A DNA stretch of 64,000 nucleotides from Gigantopelta aegis (Eukaryota; Mollusca; Gastropoda; Neomphalida; Peltospiridae), in assembly GCF_016097555.1 (NCBI RefSeq), contig NC_054704.1:42693751-42757750 (forward strand), written 5' to 3'. The notes beneath the pieces are model-generated. The model was not told the DNA's origin and made no database searches. It was given only the letters and a program-made list of their open reading frames with translations. Positions 46,884 through 58,056 of this stretch are shown piece after piece (the stretch's first letter is position 1; every line of letters starts with the position of its first letter). A program made the position numbers and the translations under genes.

Positions 46884-46970
46884 GTCTATGTGTCAGATAA
46901 TAGCAAATGTTTGACATCCAATAGTTGATGATTGATTAATCAAAGTGTTCTAGAGGTGTCATTAAACAAA
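46884..46970 (+). repeat. SINE tail I fragment
   Basis: 'caaatgtttgacatccaata' through 'gttctagaggtgtcattaaa'. Followed at 46981-47030 by a weak family B head-like 'cctggccttggtggtgtagt'. Confidence 0.65.
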
Positions 46971-47185
46971 CACAGTATTTGTTCCTGGCCTTGGTGGTGT
47001 AGTAATTAAACCATACATGCAAGTACTACAATTTCAACTTAGATTAAGTTTGGCAGACTGTTTAAAGAGATTAATTAAAAGGATCCCTGATTAGCAACCA
47101 CTTGTATTAAGGTGGAACTTTTCTGTCCTCTCAAATCGACCAATAGAAATATATAAGTGTGTGTGTGTGTGTATGAGTATTTTTA

Positions 47186-47277
47186 ACATGCCCATATACC
47201 ACTAAATCTTCAGGCATGTCTGTTGCGGGCCAAGTCTCTGGATAGCCAGTGGCTTGGTTCAGGACAGAGAAATATAT
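47186..47277 (+). repeat. Interspersed repeat E, copy 2
   Basis: 'taacatgcccatataccact', 'ggcatgtctgttgcggg', 'gatagccagtggcttggttc'. See also 30447-30545 and 48125-48221. Confidence 0.65.
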
Positions 47278-47682
47278 GAAATCAAGTAGCTGAAACTATG
47301 GTAATTTTGGGGTAATTATTTTAAACATCTTTCAAATGAAAGTTGGGAGAAACTGACAGTGAAGCCCACACCACTAAACTCATTCAGAAAAAAAAACCTT
47401 GCAACTCCACCCTCTACAAAACACAATCATCTCATACCTACATGTATGGATTTAAATTTACTCATTTGATTACAAATAAAAATTTGTCTAAAATCACAAT
47501 GTAATATTGTCAATGTTTCATCAACCAAATGTGGACACCTTTAGAAGAAAACTACTGTAAACATAAAAACATAAGTGCAGCATTTAAATAAGGAATTAAA
47601 AAAAAACAAGTTCATTTGAAACCTAGTTTACTGATCTCTAGGTATGATAATGGTTCCAAAATAACATTTTATTCTGTTTCAG
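47278..47682. other. No gene recognised (intron before the exon at 47683)
   Basis: AT-rich intronic DNA ending in the acceptor ttctgtttcag. Confidence 0.5.
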
Positions 47683-47812
47683 ACTCACATGACCTTGATG
47701 CCAAGGCAGCAGAGGTTGCCTCCATGTTGGCGCAGACGGCCGTGCAGGCGGCAGATGACGATGTTGGTAGTGAGACGGGGTCCACCATCACCATCACAGG
47801 AGCAGGCAAAAA
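47683..47812 (+). CDS. Internal exon, Ala/Asp-rich low-complexity; possibly the same ferlin gene
   Basis: A 130-bp exon with acceptor attctgtttcag and donor GTAAGA, phase 1 in and phase 2 out, directly phase-compatible with the exon at 44639-44748. It encodes DSHDLDAKAAEVASMLAQTA, then VQAADDDVGSETGSTI and TITGAGK. The high GC of the exon (gcgcagacggccgtgcaggc) against its AT-rich surroundings, the strong splice sites and the phase match make a real exon very likely. The product is a flexible, acidic and alanine-rich stretch with a predicted helix and no domain signature. Assignment to the ferlin gene is inferred from strand, order and phase only. No further downstream exon (such as C2B) was recognised before the scaffold gap at 57113. 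Confidence 0.68.
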
Positions 47813-48124
47813 GTAAGAATATTTTCTTTAAGAGGAACAGGATTTAGTTCAATTGTAGAGCATCAACAACGATGGCAATGCCAGCAACTGGGAACTAAAT
47901 GGACATGCCTGAATAAAATTACTTGGACTTTGTTGTTGGGCAAATTCTCAGCAGTTGACTCATTAAAAAATTACATTTCAATGCTTATTGGCTATAATTC
48001 TTTTAGTAAACATTTAATTTTTTTAATTACATTGCTTACTGCTTCAATGCTTACAGACAATAGCTGATACAACCAGGTTGAATTTCACTATCTGTTGGTT
48101 GTATTACAGGATCAAACCAAACCA

Positions 48125-48221
48125 ATATGTATTAACATGCTCATATACCACTAGAGTTTCGAGCATGTCTGTCACGGGTCCGGTCTCTGAATAGCCAGTG
48201 GCCTGACCCATGACAGATGTA
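48125..48221 (+). repeat. Interspersed repeat E, copy 3
   Basis: 'ttaacatgctcatataccac', 'gtctgtcacgggtccggtct', 'gatagccagtggcctgaccc'. The halves 'cacgggtc' and 'gacccatg' are nearly inverted. Confidence 0.65.
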
Positions 48222-49334
48222 TTACAGGAACATAATTATGCAGGTTATTCTAAAAATAAAGTACATCTGACAAAAAAGCATTCAGAGTATTTCGAAATCC
48301 ACAAGAATTGATTATTATACAATATTATATGGCAAGCAATTCCTTGAAACATTCACCTGATTACGATATTATATCACCCCATCACTGCAGTGAAAAATTC
48401 ATTATACAAATGTATTTGCTGGGGGAAGGACACTGTGAAGATTGATGGATACACAACTCCAGCAAAACCCTTAGGTTCGACACCTGTGTTACTAGGAATG
48501 CTGAGATCTGCTTAAAAAAATTATACGTAGTAGAGACAGTTGGAACAAGACAAATGTTCATGAGTTAAATGGTGCATTAGTTAAGCCTTAGGCCTTAAAG
48601 TTAGAGTAACAAGAGCCTTATGTGTTGGAAAGATGCATACCCAGACCACCAACACATACTGACACTTTAACAAATGAAAAACGCGTAATTTTAGAGTTAA
48701 TAAAAAAACACGATTATTCCTGCTAACTTTAGTTTAGTTAATGCCATTTTGTTTAGTTTTTGTGACGTCCAGTGGTATAGCTTGGGGCGAAGTGACGTCA
48801 GCTCCGTTCATCTGCTTTATGCACAGTGTAAACAAATGCTCTAATTTACGACAAGGCGCTTCGCTTTCATCAACCTGACTTGTAAAACAATATAAATGAC
48901 TTGATAGTATACTAAACTATTTAACTAAATATATTTCAGTTTGCATCAATAGAATGAAATGGAGTTATAGTATTTTTCATTTTTAAAAATTCCAAAGAAA
49001 AAAATGCATATTATTAAGCCTATTGGTATGCTACGTTCGAGCAAAAACGACCACTCATGATATCCAAGTGATAATTTTATTTTCTTTGGGACTACGTAAT
49101 TGGTCAGTTTTGTAATTTTATATAGGAAAGTCTACTTAATCAAGGGTTTTACAGAATTACTAAAGCAAGACGGCTGATCGATTACGATTACAGGGATGTC
49201 CGTGCGGTGATCTTAATAATAGCCATCACTTTTAACCGTTTTATTAATTAACTATACGATTATACTTGTTGATATTAAGCAATAATGTGCATTATATATC
49301 GTTGAATACCTTGATTGTCCCCTCCTTTAAGGCT
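48222..49334. other. No gene recognised
   Basis: AT-rich. 48770-48880 is locally richer in CpG-containing motifs (gtgacgtcag, ttacgacaaggcgcttcg) but shows no exon-like frame. Confidence 0.45.
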
Positions 49335-51130
49335 TGCAGGTGCTGGGTTTGTATCCAAAATGTCATCAATGTCAGAATTCAGATATAAAAGGCCATCTTG
49401 ATTTTTACAACATAAGACTGGCAGGTGGTAGGTTTGTAAATCCTTCAGTTAAGAGTCATCAGGATCAAGTCAGATTTTAGAAAGTTGTGGGTTTGTAATC
49501 CTACAGAGTCTAGTAGATCAAGTCAAACTTTAGAAATAAAACCCCATCTTGATGTTACAATGTAAGCTGGCAGATGATGGGTTTGTAAATCCTTCAGAGT
49601 CAAGTGGATCAAGTCAAATTTTAGAAATAAATCCCCATCTTGATGTTACAACATAAGGCTAACAAGTCATGGGTTTGTAATCTTTCAGAGTCCAGTCAAA
49701 CTTTAGAAATAAATCCTCATCTTGATGTTACAACATAAGGCTCACAAGTCATGGGTTTGTAATCTTTCAGAGTCTAGACAAACTATAGAAATAAAACCTC
49801 ATCTTGATGTTACAACATAAGGCTCACAAGTCATGGGTTTGTAATCTTTCAGAGTCTAGACAAACTATAGAAATAAATCCTCATCTTGATGTTACAACAT
49901 ACGGCTCACAAGTCATGGGTTTGTAATCTTTCAGAGTCTAGACAAACTATAGAAATAAAACCCCATCTTGATGTTACAACATAAGGCTCACAAGTCATGG
50001 GTTTGTAATCTTTCAGAGTCTAGACAAACTATAGAAATAAAACCTCATCTTGATGTTACAACATAAGGCTCACAAGTCATGGGTTTGTAATCTTTCAGAG
50101 TCTAGACAAACTATAGAAATAAAACCCCATCTTGATGTTACAACATAAGGCTCACAAGTCATGGGTTTGTAATCTTTCAGAGTCCAGTCAAACTTTAGAA
50201 ATAAATCCTCATCTTGATGTTACAACATAAGGCTCACAAGTCATGGGTTTGTAATCTTTCAGAGTCTAGACAAACTATAGAAATAAATCCTCATCTTGAT
50301 GTTACAACATAAGGCTCACAAGTCATGGGTTTGTAATCTTTCAGAGTCTAGACAAACTATAGAAATAAAACCCCATCTTGATGTTACAACATAAGGCTCA
50401 CAAGTCATGGGTTTGTAATCTTTCAGAGTCTAGACAAACTATAGAAATAAATCCTCATCTTGATGTTACAACATAAGGCTCACAAGTCATGGGTTTGTAA
50501 TCTTTCAGAGTCTAGTCAAACTATAGAAATAAAACCCCATCTTGATGTTACAACATAAGGCTCACAAGTCATGGGTTTGTAATCTTTCAGAGTCTAGACA
50601 AACTTTAGAAATAAATCCTCATCTTGATGTTACAACATAAGGCTCACAAGTCATGGGTTTGTAATCTTTCAGAGTCCAGTCAAACTTTAGAAATAAATCC
50701 TCATCTTGATGTTACAACATAAGGCTCACAAGTCATGGGTTTGTAATCTTTCAGAGTCTAGACAAACTTTAGAAATAAATCCTCATCTTGATGTTACAAC
50801 ATAAGGCTAACAAGTCATGGGTTTGTAATCTTTCAGAGTCTAGACAAACTATAGAAATAAATCCTCATCTTGATGTTACAACATAAGGCTCACAAGTCAT
50901 GGGTTTGTAATCTTTCAGAGTCTAGACAAACTATAGAAATAAATCCTCATCTTGATGTTACAACATAAGGCTCACAAGTCATGGGTTTGTAATCTTTCAG
51001 AGTCTAGACAAACTATAGAAATAAAACCCCATCTTGATGTTACAACATAAGTCTGGCAGGTCATGAGTTTGTAATCTTTCAGAGTCTAGTAGATCAAGTC
51101 AAATTTTAGAAATAAATCTCCATCTTGACA
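49335..51130. repeat. Minisatellite, 82-bp unit, about 21 copies
   Basis: Unit blocks: 'tctagacaaactatagaaat', 'aaaaccccatcttgatgtta', 'caacataaggctcacaagtc' and 'atgggtttgtaatctttcag'. Central copies (49660-51040) are almost identical and fall into two subtypes (tctagaCAAACTATAG with aaaacc, and tccagtCAAACTTTAG with aaatcc). Edge copies on both sides are diverged, for example 'gatggatcaagtcaaatttt' types. No coding frame. Confidence 0.96.
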
Positions 51131-51346
51131 TTAGAACAGACATGTAAGAGAGTACATAACAAAGTGCTTAACAGAGTGTGTGAGACTCCGCCTAGGGGCA
51201 GCCATTTGGCCAGATGAGTACCAGTTTTGCATTACCTCTGAATTCTTTTTTTATTACTAGCTATCTTTTAAAACTTTTTGAATTTGTATAACAAATTAGT
51301 TGAAGTGAATTTGAGTGAAGATTTATCTACATTTGAATGTTTTTAA

Positions 51347-51654
51347 AGGGTCATACCCTAGTTTTTAAGGAATATTTTTTACTATTATAGCCATTTTTGA
51401 TAACATTCAAAGTGTTTTGGGTTATCCTGGTGTTTTTAATATCACAATATTCTCATATTTTTAAAAATGCATGTGCATTTGAGAACTAATAGTTATGGAG
51501 TCGAGTTTTAGTCCATTTTTAGAGGGTATTTCACCATTTCAAAATCACAGACTCGTGTTTCACTCAATTGTGACTTTATCCAAATGTGTTACAGGTTTGT
51601 AGATTAAATAAACTTAGTGTAAATTTTCACTGGTTGAAACTAGGGTCTGTCCCT
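51347..51654. mobile_element. MITE flanked by TTAA, family 2
   Basis: TTAA at 51343-51346 and 51655-51658. Inverted ends agggtcataccctagttttt and, opposite strand on the right, agggacagaccctagtttca. 308 bp, non-coding. It shares the TTAA target and the AGGG start with family 1 but differs in sequence. Confidence 0.8.
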
Positions 51655-51658
51655 TTAA

Positions 51659-52004
51659 CTATTTCATCGTATACAAATGTCAGTTAGCTACTAAGAGGAT
51701 GTTAATGTGTTTTTTTAGTAATGTCATAGTACCTTCTGCTTGTTAATAAATGTCACAGTGTTATTTCACTAATTTATTTTTTAATGAGGACAAAAGAGTC
51801 TTCACCTGCAAAAACATAGATAAGTGACTGGGGGCAGACATCTTGTAAAGGTTGCCTTATCTAATTGGGTATTGATTACCAGCAGTGGCATTTCCACCAG
51901 CTTATTAAGCACAAAAATCATGACATGACAGTTGTATTCATTTCCCAAATGACAAAATGTACCACCTGATTAGTTGTATTTGTATGTATCTGTATGTTGT
52001 AACT

Positions 52005-52040
<36 letters not shown>

Positions 52041-52423
52041 TTTTTAGGACTGATTCCATCCAATACTGTCAGTTTTAAGACTTAGCCATGTAAAATATCT
52101 GTTTTACATATTTAGTTTTTTTTTAATTCATTACAGCATTTAACATTTTACAAAATTGAACAACTTGATTTTTTAGCTTTATAAAATCTAATTTCCATAG
52201 ATTAAATTTAATCTAAAATTGTTCTAAAATGCTAAAAAGTTGTTTTCATGTTAGTAATGATTTGAGGTTTTATTTTTAATATCATTATGATTATTATCAT
52301 TGGTATTTGTTTGTTATGTCTTAACAAAAGTGTCTTTGTCTTTGTGTTAAATATGTGTCTTGTTTTTCTTTCTTTTTTAAAAGTAAATAAACTTTTTTTT
52401 AAAGGGTATATTATTAGTCCCTG
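51659..52423. other. No gene recognised; 31-base A run at 52008-52038
   Basis: AT-rich DNA with one long pure A tract and no flanking retrocopy that I could identify. Confidence 0.5.
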
Positions 52424-52677
52424 GCCAGGACGTAGCCCAGTGGCAAAGTGCTCGCTTGATGTGTATGTCAGTTTGGGATTGATCTCTGTCGGTGGGCCCA
52501 TTGCATCACAACTGGTATATCAAAGGCTGTGACATGTGCTATTCTGTCTGTTGGAAAGTGCATATAAAATATCCCTTGCTGCATTAGAAAAAATGTAAGC
52601 AGGTTTCCTCTGATGACTATGTGTCAGAATTACTAAATGTTTGACATCCAATAGCCAATTAATCAAAACAAACAAAC
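52424..52677 (+). mobile_element. SINE, C-head with tail I (internally shortened)
   Basis: Head 'aggacgtagcccagtggcaa', 'gggattgatctctgtcggtg', core 'aaatatcccttgctgcatta', and tail 'acatccaatagccaattaat' ending aaacaaacaaact. Confidence 0.82.
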
Positions 52678-52680
52678 TTA

Positions 52681-52970
52681 TTAGTCCCATACCAATCCAA
52701 CCAGAAGGGACTATAGTTTTGTCTCCGTCTGTCTGTTCATCCTACATATAGTTTTCCATCCTTTTTTTTGCAATGCTTCAAGATATTGAGCTGAAATCTT
52801 GTCTTTAGCTTTATCATGCAGAATTTAGGAGATATAAAAATGTGTTGGGTCTAGTAGGGGGACATGTATTGCTCTGTCCATTTTATCCAAGAGTTATAGC
52901 CCTTGAATTTAGGAGATACAAAAATTAAGTGTGTCTGGTAGTGGGACGTGTATTGTTTTAACCATACTCT
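52681..52970 (+). repeat. Interspersed repeat G, copy 2
   Basis: 'agtcccataccaatccaacc', 'gtctgtctgttcatcctaca', 'caatgcttcaagatattg' and two 'gggacatg/gtgtattg' blocks, colinear with 12970-13620. As in copy 1, a SINE is adjacent. Confidence 0.6.
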
Positions 52971-53019
52971 GAAAATTCTTGTTATTCAATTAGTAATCAA
53001 AGTAGCAATGTGGAATAGA

Positions 53020-53140
53020 CAGGGTTTTTTCTCAGCTAACCCAGTAATGTCTGTCACAGCTAGGTCACACAGTCCATGGATGCAGTGGAGTATTGTGCCC
53101 ATGACACCATGTCTGCACCTTAATTGGTCATAAGCATGAG
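53020..53140 (+). repeat. Degenerate family B SINE
   Basis: 'ctcagctaacccagtaatgt' and the end 'caccttaattggtcataagc' resemble the family B body and 3' end. Confidence 0.45.
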
Positions 53141-53935
53141 AACAGATTATACATTCTCTTCAAGGTACATCTAATAGGTCCCCCGGGTGGCCAACATGCA
53201 CAGGTCTGACTGTATGGAATAGGATAATTGTTAGCCGTGGTCTACATTGATTCCATAAACCAGCCATCTTGTCCAGCATACATGCAAATTGTTGGTAATC
53301 AGGTATGCACCGGGGGTTGAAATTGTATGCAAATTGCTGTTATCAAATAGTGCTGGATCTCCCCCAGTGTGATTCTCTGACAACTGGTTCTGACTATGGT
53401 ATGCACCATGTGCCACGATAGATGATTGATCAGCCTGGCTGGTAATGGTTCACATTATTGCGTGACAAAATCTATTGACGACGGATCACACTGGTCTTAG
53501 CAGTTAATATTAGCATGACAGCTTATGTAATGACTTTTATTGTTAAAAAAGCAACAAAAAAAACCTCCCAACATTTCTGGGTTAAGCTAGTAACTTTGGT
53601 ATTCATGTCCACGATATGACATGATAAGACTTTTTGTAAATATGTTATGAATTAGTTGTGGATTTATGGTGCCAAATGCATCTGTCAGTCAAAGAAAGAT
53701 TTTTATTATCAGTATTATGTACTTTTATAAAACTGTTTGTTTTAAAATAGTCCACTTTACTGGATTTAGAATTATATATTAACTTTCTTAATTATGATAT
53801 CTCATTTGGAAAATAGTTTGATTATTGTGATATGTCATGAAACATCTAACATATATTTGGAATTTTCCTATACTTTAGCAAAACACCACATGATCAATTC
53901 TCTTTCATAATGTAATCAGCATTCAGGGTCCCATT
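53141..53935. other. No gene recognised
   Basis: AT-rich DNA; no exon-like segment recognised. Confidence 0.5.
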
Positions 53936-54187
53936 TTACTAAACATCATAAGTTTACGTCTCCTACTAGCAGTTATAACGATCATGCATTTACATATATT
54001 AGGCATCAATTTCACGATAAAATGACATCATTATGGAAGCTGGAGTATTTTAAAAACAAAAGAAAATGAAATATGTGTTCTTCAAACTATATTTCTTGAA
54101 CTATAGTAGTAATAAGAATTGTGGTTTAGTTGTAGATTTACATTTATATGCAAAACTAGGCTTACAATGTTTTGTGAAATTGGGCCC
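53936..54187. mobile_element. MITE with GGGTCCCATTTTAC termini
   Basis: Left end gggtcccattttactaaaca and right end (opposite strand gggcccaatttcacaaaaca) are imperfect inverted repeats over about 24 bp. 252 bp. Its ends resemble, but are not the same as, the GGGGCCTAATTCAC elements at 6042 and 32181. Confidence 0.7.
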
Positions 54188-54877
54188 TGGCTTGTACCTG
54201 GAGACAGAAAGTGCCCTGGATACACCTGCATGGAAAAAAACATCATTGTTTAACACACTGTATTAATAGCTAGGTTCACTTCGAAAAAAACAAATGCAGT
54301 GCCAGCCATAAATCATTTGTAGTACTTAGTGTCACAATACTTAATAGACCAACATTAACTACTGAAAACTGACTACCCTAATTCTATCTTGTTATTCAAG
54401 ATATTTATTTTTTCAACTAGAAGTTTGACTTGACCTGTATTTAGAAACTGTACACCTGCTACAACTGACGTCATTGTCTTGTTTTACAATTTTGTTTATG
54501 GTATTTGTTTTTAAAGGGCCATTCAGAATCCAGTGATTTGTTTTCCCCTTAGAGAACACAACATGCTATAGAGTAGGGCCTCCACAAATATTGAACTTGA
54601 GTACTCAAGAGTCAAACTCAACCCGGACCCGAGTACCTGACACTTACACTAGATGATGATGAGACTAAGGACTAAAGTAAAATAGCATTATGCATCTTAA
54701 TTCCAGTACTGAACATGGTTGTCAAATCATGTTGCATTTCACAAATTCGACGTTTGTTTTCCCTCAAATGTCTCATAGCTGTATAATGAAACCGGTGGCA
54801 AGCTGCTTGACATACGGCAAAATTACATACAAATATATATCATTAAATGAGAGTACACTCTTCCTTACACGGCCATG
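54188..54877. other. No gene recognised
   Basis: AT-rich. 54513-54535 has a TTAAAGGG half-terminus like the TTAA MITEs but no partner end was found. Confidence 0.45.
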
Positions 54878-54967
54878 AATATCTGTGTGGTCCTTAACCA
54901 TATGTCTGATGCCATATAACCGTAAATAAAACATGTTGAGTGCATCGTTAAATAAAATATTTCTTTC
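54878..54967 (+). repeat. SINE tail II fragment
   Basis: 'gaatatctgtgtggtcctta' through 'catcgttaaataaaatattt', 3' end only. Confidence 0.75.
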
Positions 54968-55634
54968 TTTTTTTTCCTTTTAATCTCTTTTGGCATTATA
55001 TAGCTGAGACATTTTGCCATAAATTCAGTTTTGTTCCCTTGTAGCAACAGTGTAGTATAGAACTAATGATATATTGTACAGACAATGGTAAAGCAGGATT
55101 TTTTTTACTGAAGGGTATTCTTTGGACATGTTTAATTGATGACTGTTGAGTGTCTGCTATGTAGTACCGGTATGTGTCATACATAGCTTAGGTCTGACAA
55201 CCAACACACTTAAAACAGCAGTCTTAAATATATATATATATATTTCAATATTTAAAATTAATCATCAGCTTTTGTTTTTCTTCTGTGGTGCACAGGATTT
55301 TTTTTATCCTTTAGATTTTATTTACAATCTGCATTTATTTATACTGTTAATGAAATTAACAATGTCTGACAAGATGCCACAATGGAATTTGACTACCAAA
55401 TTCTCATGCACATGTACTGTACAAGGAAACAAAGTTGCAAAATATCATTCTTATTAGCAAAGTGCTTCAGAAAACATCTTTGTTCATTATATACATGGTC
55501 AAGAAATAATAATAATTTTTTTAGTTTTTTGTCTTACATAGGCAATTTATAACGTGATTATAACACTAGTTCTGTTTATATTTTGAAATAAATTATAGGA
55601 TGGTAAAGAAAGAATGCAGCCTTATTGTTCAGTG
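54968..55634. other. No gene recognised
   Basis: AT-rich DNA; short frames have low-complexity bias. Confidence 0.5.
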
Positions 55635-55733
55635 TCCATTTACAAAGCGATTCTAGTGCTAAGATCACCTTATGTGCATAACTACCTTATACACTAAGGT
55701 GACCTTAACGCTGAAATCACTTTGTAAAATGGG
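55635..55733. mobile_element. Foldback MITE, ~100 bp
   Basis: Arms ccatttacaaagcgattcta...gctaagatcacctta and, on the opposite strand from the right, ccattttacaaagtgatttc...gttaaggtcacctta pair over about 38 bp around a short loop. Confidence 0.8.
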
Positions 55734-55914
55734 GGCTCTGTTCTGTGTTCTGTGATATGTGTACTTTCCCCAAAGACAAGACACCATATATCATGACCCT
55801 TGATATACCAATTGTTGCCAAAACAAAACAGAATATGTCCAATGCAGACAACTGATCCTATAAGTTGTATCTTACAGAAAAGAAAAACAAATGTTGGTGT
55901 AAAGTAAATATCTG

Positions 55915-55918
<4 letters not shown>

Positions 55919-55965
<47 letters not shown>
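55919..55965. repeat. (AT)n microsatellite
   Basis: About 23 AT dinucleotides. Other (AT)n tracts occur at 63199-63236 and 63549-63602. Confidence 0.95.
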
Positions 55966-55969
<4 letters not shown>

Positions 55970-56132
55970 AAATCCTTGAAGAGCAAGTGTTAAGTAAGTT
56001 TTTCATCATGATAAAATTTTCAAACATTTTAATATTGGGCACTGCTTTGACATTTAAAGATTATCATGGCCCTATACTCAACAAGAATTTCATTGAGTAA
56101 TGCTGAATTGCTGAATATAAACTTGGCTGAAA

Positions 56133-56489
56133 AGTAAAGTTTTATTTAACGACACCACTAGAGCACATTGATTTTTTATCTTATCATCGGCTATTGGACA
56201 TCAAACATATGGTCATTCTGACACTGTTTTTTAGAGGATTGGCAGCAAGGGATCTTTTATTTGCACTTCCCACAGGCAGGATAGCACAAACCATGGCCTT
56301 TGTTGAACCACTTATGGATCACTGGTCGGTGCAAGTCGTTTACACCTACCCATTGAGCCTTGTGGAGCACTCACTCAGGGTTTGGAGTCAGTATCTGGAT
56401 TAAAAATCCCATGCCTCGACTGGGATCCAAACCCAGTACATACCAGCCTGTAGACTGATGGCCTAACCACAACGCCACTGAGGCCGGTT
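56133..56489 (-). mobile_element. SINE, A-head with tail I, with target-site duplication and internal deletion
   Basis: Minus-strand SINE flanked by acttggctgaaa (56121-56132 and 56490-56501). The head at 56489 is, on its own strand, ccggcctcagtggcgttgtgg. Compared with 58057-58457, about 40 bp are missing between 'actgttttttagagga' and 'gcagcaagggatct'. Confidence 0.9.
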
Positions 56490-56501
56490 ACTTGGCTGAA
56501 A

Positions 56502-57112
56502 GGTAATTCAGTTTGCCAAAAAAAGAAAATCATCAATGTGTTTTCCATGCCGATCAATCGATAACCATGGGAGATGCCTAATGAACACACATACATACAG
56601 AGTATCTGTCCCACGGGATTCGGCACACTGTTACTAAATTGGATTCTCCATTAATCACTGGAAGCTTCTAGCCTACTTTTGTTTTCACACATCAAAGTGA
56701 TGTAAGGGATTGTTATGTAACTTGATGCAGTGCACTGCTTATATAAATATTTTATTCTCTGCATGTAAGAAGACATAATAGCACTAAGAATAGCAATGCA
56801 TTTGTAGCACTCAAAATCTTACTTTTTATAGTATTTGATGTAGCTATAATTCAATATAGGTTCAAGCAGCCAGGACTGCCTCTCTAGGACAGTCTAAAAA
56901 AACACATAAAACACTGCTTACAGATACCACGTGACACTGTTTCCTCACTTATATTATGAGATTATGGATTGTACATAATTTTGAATGAGAATATTTTTCT
57001 AAACATGAATATTTCAAAGTGCTAAAATAGAGATCTGGCCCAGTGCTTATATAAACCTTTTTGAGTCTAGACTCAAGACTCTAATAAAGTCTGTGACTTG
57101 AATGTTATGACA
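56502..57112. other. No gene recognised; left edge of a scaffold gap
   Basis: AT-rich DNA up to the run of N. 57061-57100 contains a short palindrome-like 'gagtctagactcaagactct'. Confidence 0.5.
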
Positions 57113-57312
57113 NNNNNNNNNNNNNNNNNNNNNNNNNNNNNNNNNNNNNNNNNNNNNNNNNNNNNNNNNNNNNNNNNNNNNNNNNNNNNNNNNNNNNNNN
57201 NNNNNNNNNNNNNNNNNNNNNNNNNNNNNNNNNNNNNNNNNNNNNNNNNNNNNNNNNNNNNNNNNNNNNNNNNNNNNNNNNNNNNNNNNNNNNNNNNNNN
57301 NNNNNNNNNNNN
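57113..57312. other. Assembly gap, exactly 200 N
   Basis: A round-number N run marks a scaffold join of unknown true size. Features on the two sides (a possible ferlin gene to the left, multi-EGF exons to the right) should not be assumed adjacent or correctly oriented. Confidence 0.99.
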
Positions 57313-57345
57313 CCTCAGAAATCAGGCCAAAACGAAGTTAGATAC

Positions 57346-57495
57346 CTTGTGTACAGTCGACTCCCTTCCAGCCTGCTTGGCATTCCCGAGTAGGACAGCG
57401 TCCTGTCTTTACATCACATAATGTAGATGAAGAGAGACAGTGTCGGTTCGTACATTTCTTATTACAGTTTGGTCCATATGTATGTTGTATACACG
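57346..57495 (-). CDS. EGF-like module exon of a multi-EGF (MEGF/SREC-like) protein
   Basis: A 150-bp minus-strand exon (acceptor ttgtttcag, donor GTATCT), phase 1 at both ends. It encodes CIQHTYGPNCNKKCTNRHC, then LSSSTLCDVKTGRCPTRE and CQAGWKGVDCTQ. Eight cysteines spaced C-x8-C-x3-C-x4-C-x6-C-x6-C-x4-C-x8-C, with YGP after the first and GWKG before the last, fit a laminin-type EGF repeat as found in MEGF10/CED-1/SREC-type receptors. These are extracellular modules of single-pass cell-surface proteins used in engulfment and adhesion. One exon per module with symmetrical phase is classic for exon-shuffled repeats. It starts 34 bp inside the contig after the gap, so downstream exons of the gene are lost in it. 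Confidence 0.85.
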
Positions 57496-57725
57496 CTGAA
57501 ACAAAATGACAAAATAAAACCTTGAAATGAAACCAGTAACACTTACAACATTAATACATGAAAGCAATATAAAGCTCAAAAGCAAAAAACCCCACGACAT
57601 TCTATGCACGTATTGATCTTATTGTTGTATCCTCTACTTAACGTGACAATAGTTTTAATTTAGGCCAACTTGTGTGAACATTGTCAATAAACATCATCAC
57701 TAGAAACAGAGCAACACACACACAA

Positions 57726-57727
<2 letters not shown>

Positions 57728-57810
<83 letters not shown>
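57728..57810. repeat. (GA)n microsatellite
   Basis: About 41 AG dinucleotides; on the minus strand it creates a Leu-Ser repeat frame that is not a protein. Confidence 0.97.
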
Positions 57811-57812
<2 letters not shown>

Positions 57813-57869
57813 TGGTAGGCAGGAATACAGAGGGATAAAGACCAATACAGGCAGAGATGGGGAAAGAGT

Positions 57870-57966
57870 CGTGTTTTTACATCACATAATGGCGATGAAG
57901 AGGCACAGTGTCGGTTCGTACAGTATTGTTTACAGTTGGGTCCATATTTAGAATTTCGTGTACCCA
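57870..57966 (-). pseudogene. Truncated EGF-like exon copy
   Basis: After an acceptor (ccttcag) the minus strand reads KYGPNCKQYCTNRHC, then ASSSPLCDVKT, closely matching the exon at 57346-57495 at both DNA and protein level. Homology then stops. The last third of the module (three cysteines and the donor site) is missing, and sequence runs on towards the (GA)n tract at 57728-57810. The first cysteine is also replaced (GGT instead of TGT) with one extra codon before YGP. It therefore looks like a tandemly duplicated exon that has decayed into a pseudo-exon. A genuine alternative exon using another donor is possible but less likely. Confidence 0.75.
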
Positions 57967-58056
57967 CTGAAGGAGGATAAAGATAGACATGACATGAAAT
58001 CCATTAAAACTGACAACACTATTATTAAGTCCTTTTTTCAAACTAAAGCCAAAGAA

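Noticed and set aside
49335..51130. CRISPR-like array
   Set aside because: Units are contiguous 82-bp tandem repeats without unique spacers, in a eukaryotic genome; it is a minisatellite. The same applies to the arrays at 18562 and 25253.
52008..52038. Poly-A run as the end of a processed retrogene
   Set aside because: No gene-like sequence precedes it and no flanking target duplication was found; treated as a homopolymer.
57098..57421. 107-codon open frame running through the N gap
   Set aside because: The frame exists only because undefined bases cannot produce stops; most residues are undetermined.
57638..57967. 109-codon minus-strand frame read as a single protein
   Set aside because: Only its first part is EGF-like; the rest is the (GA)n tract read as Leu-Ser. 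It is annotated instead as a truncated EGF exon copy.
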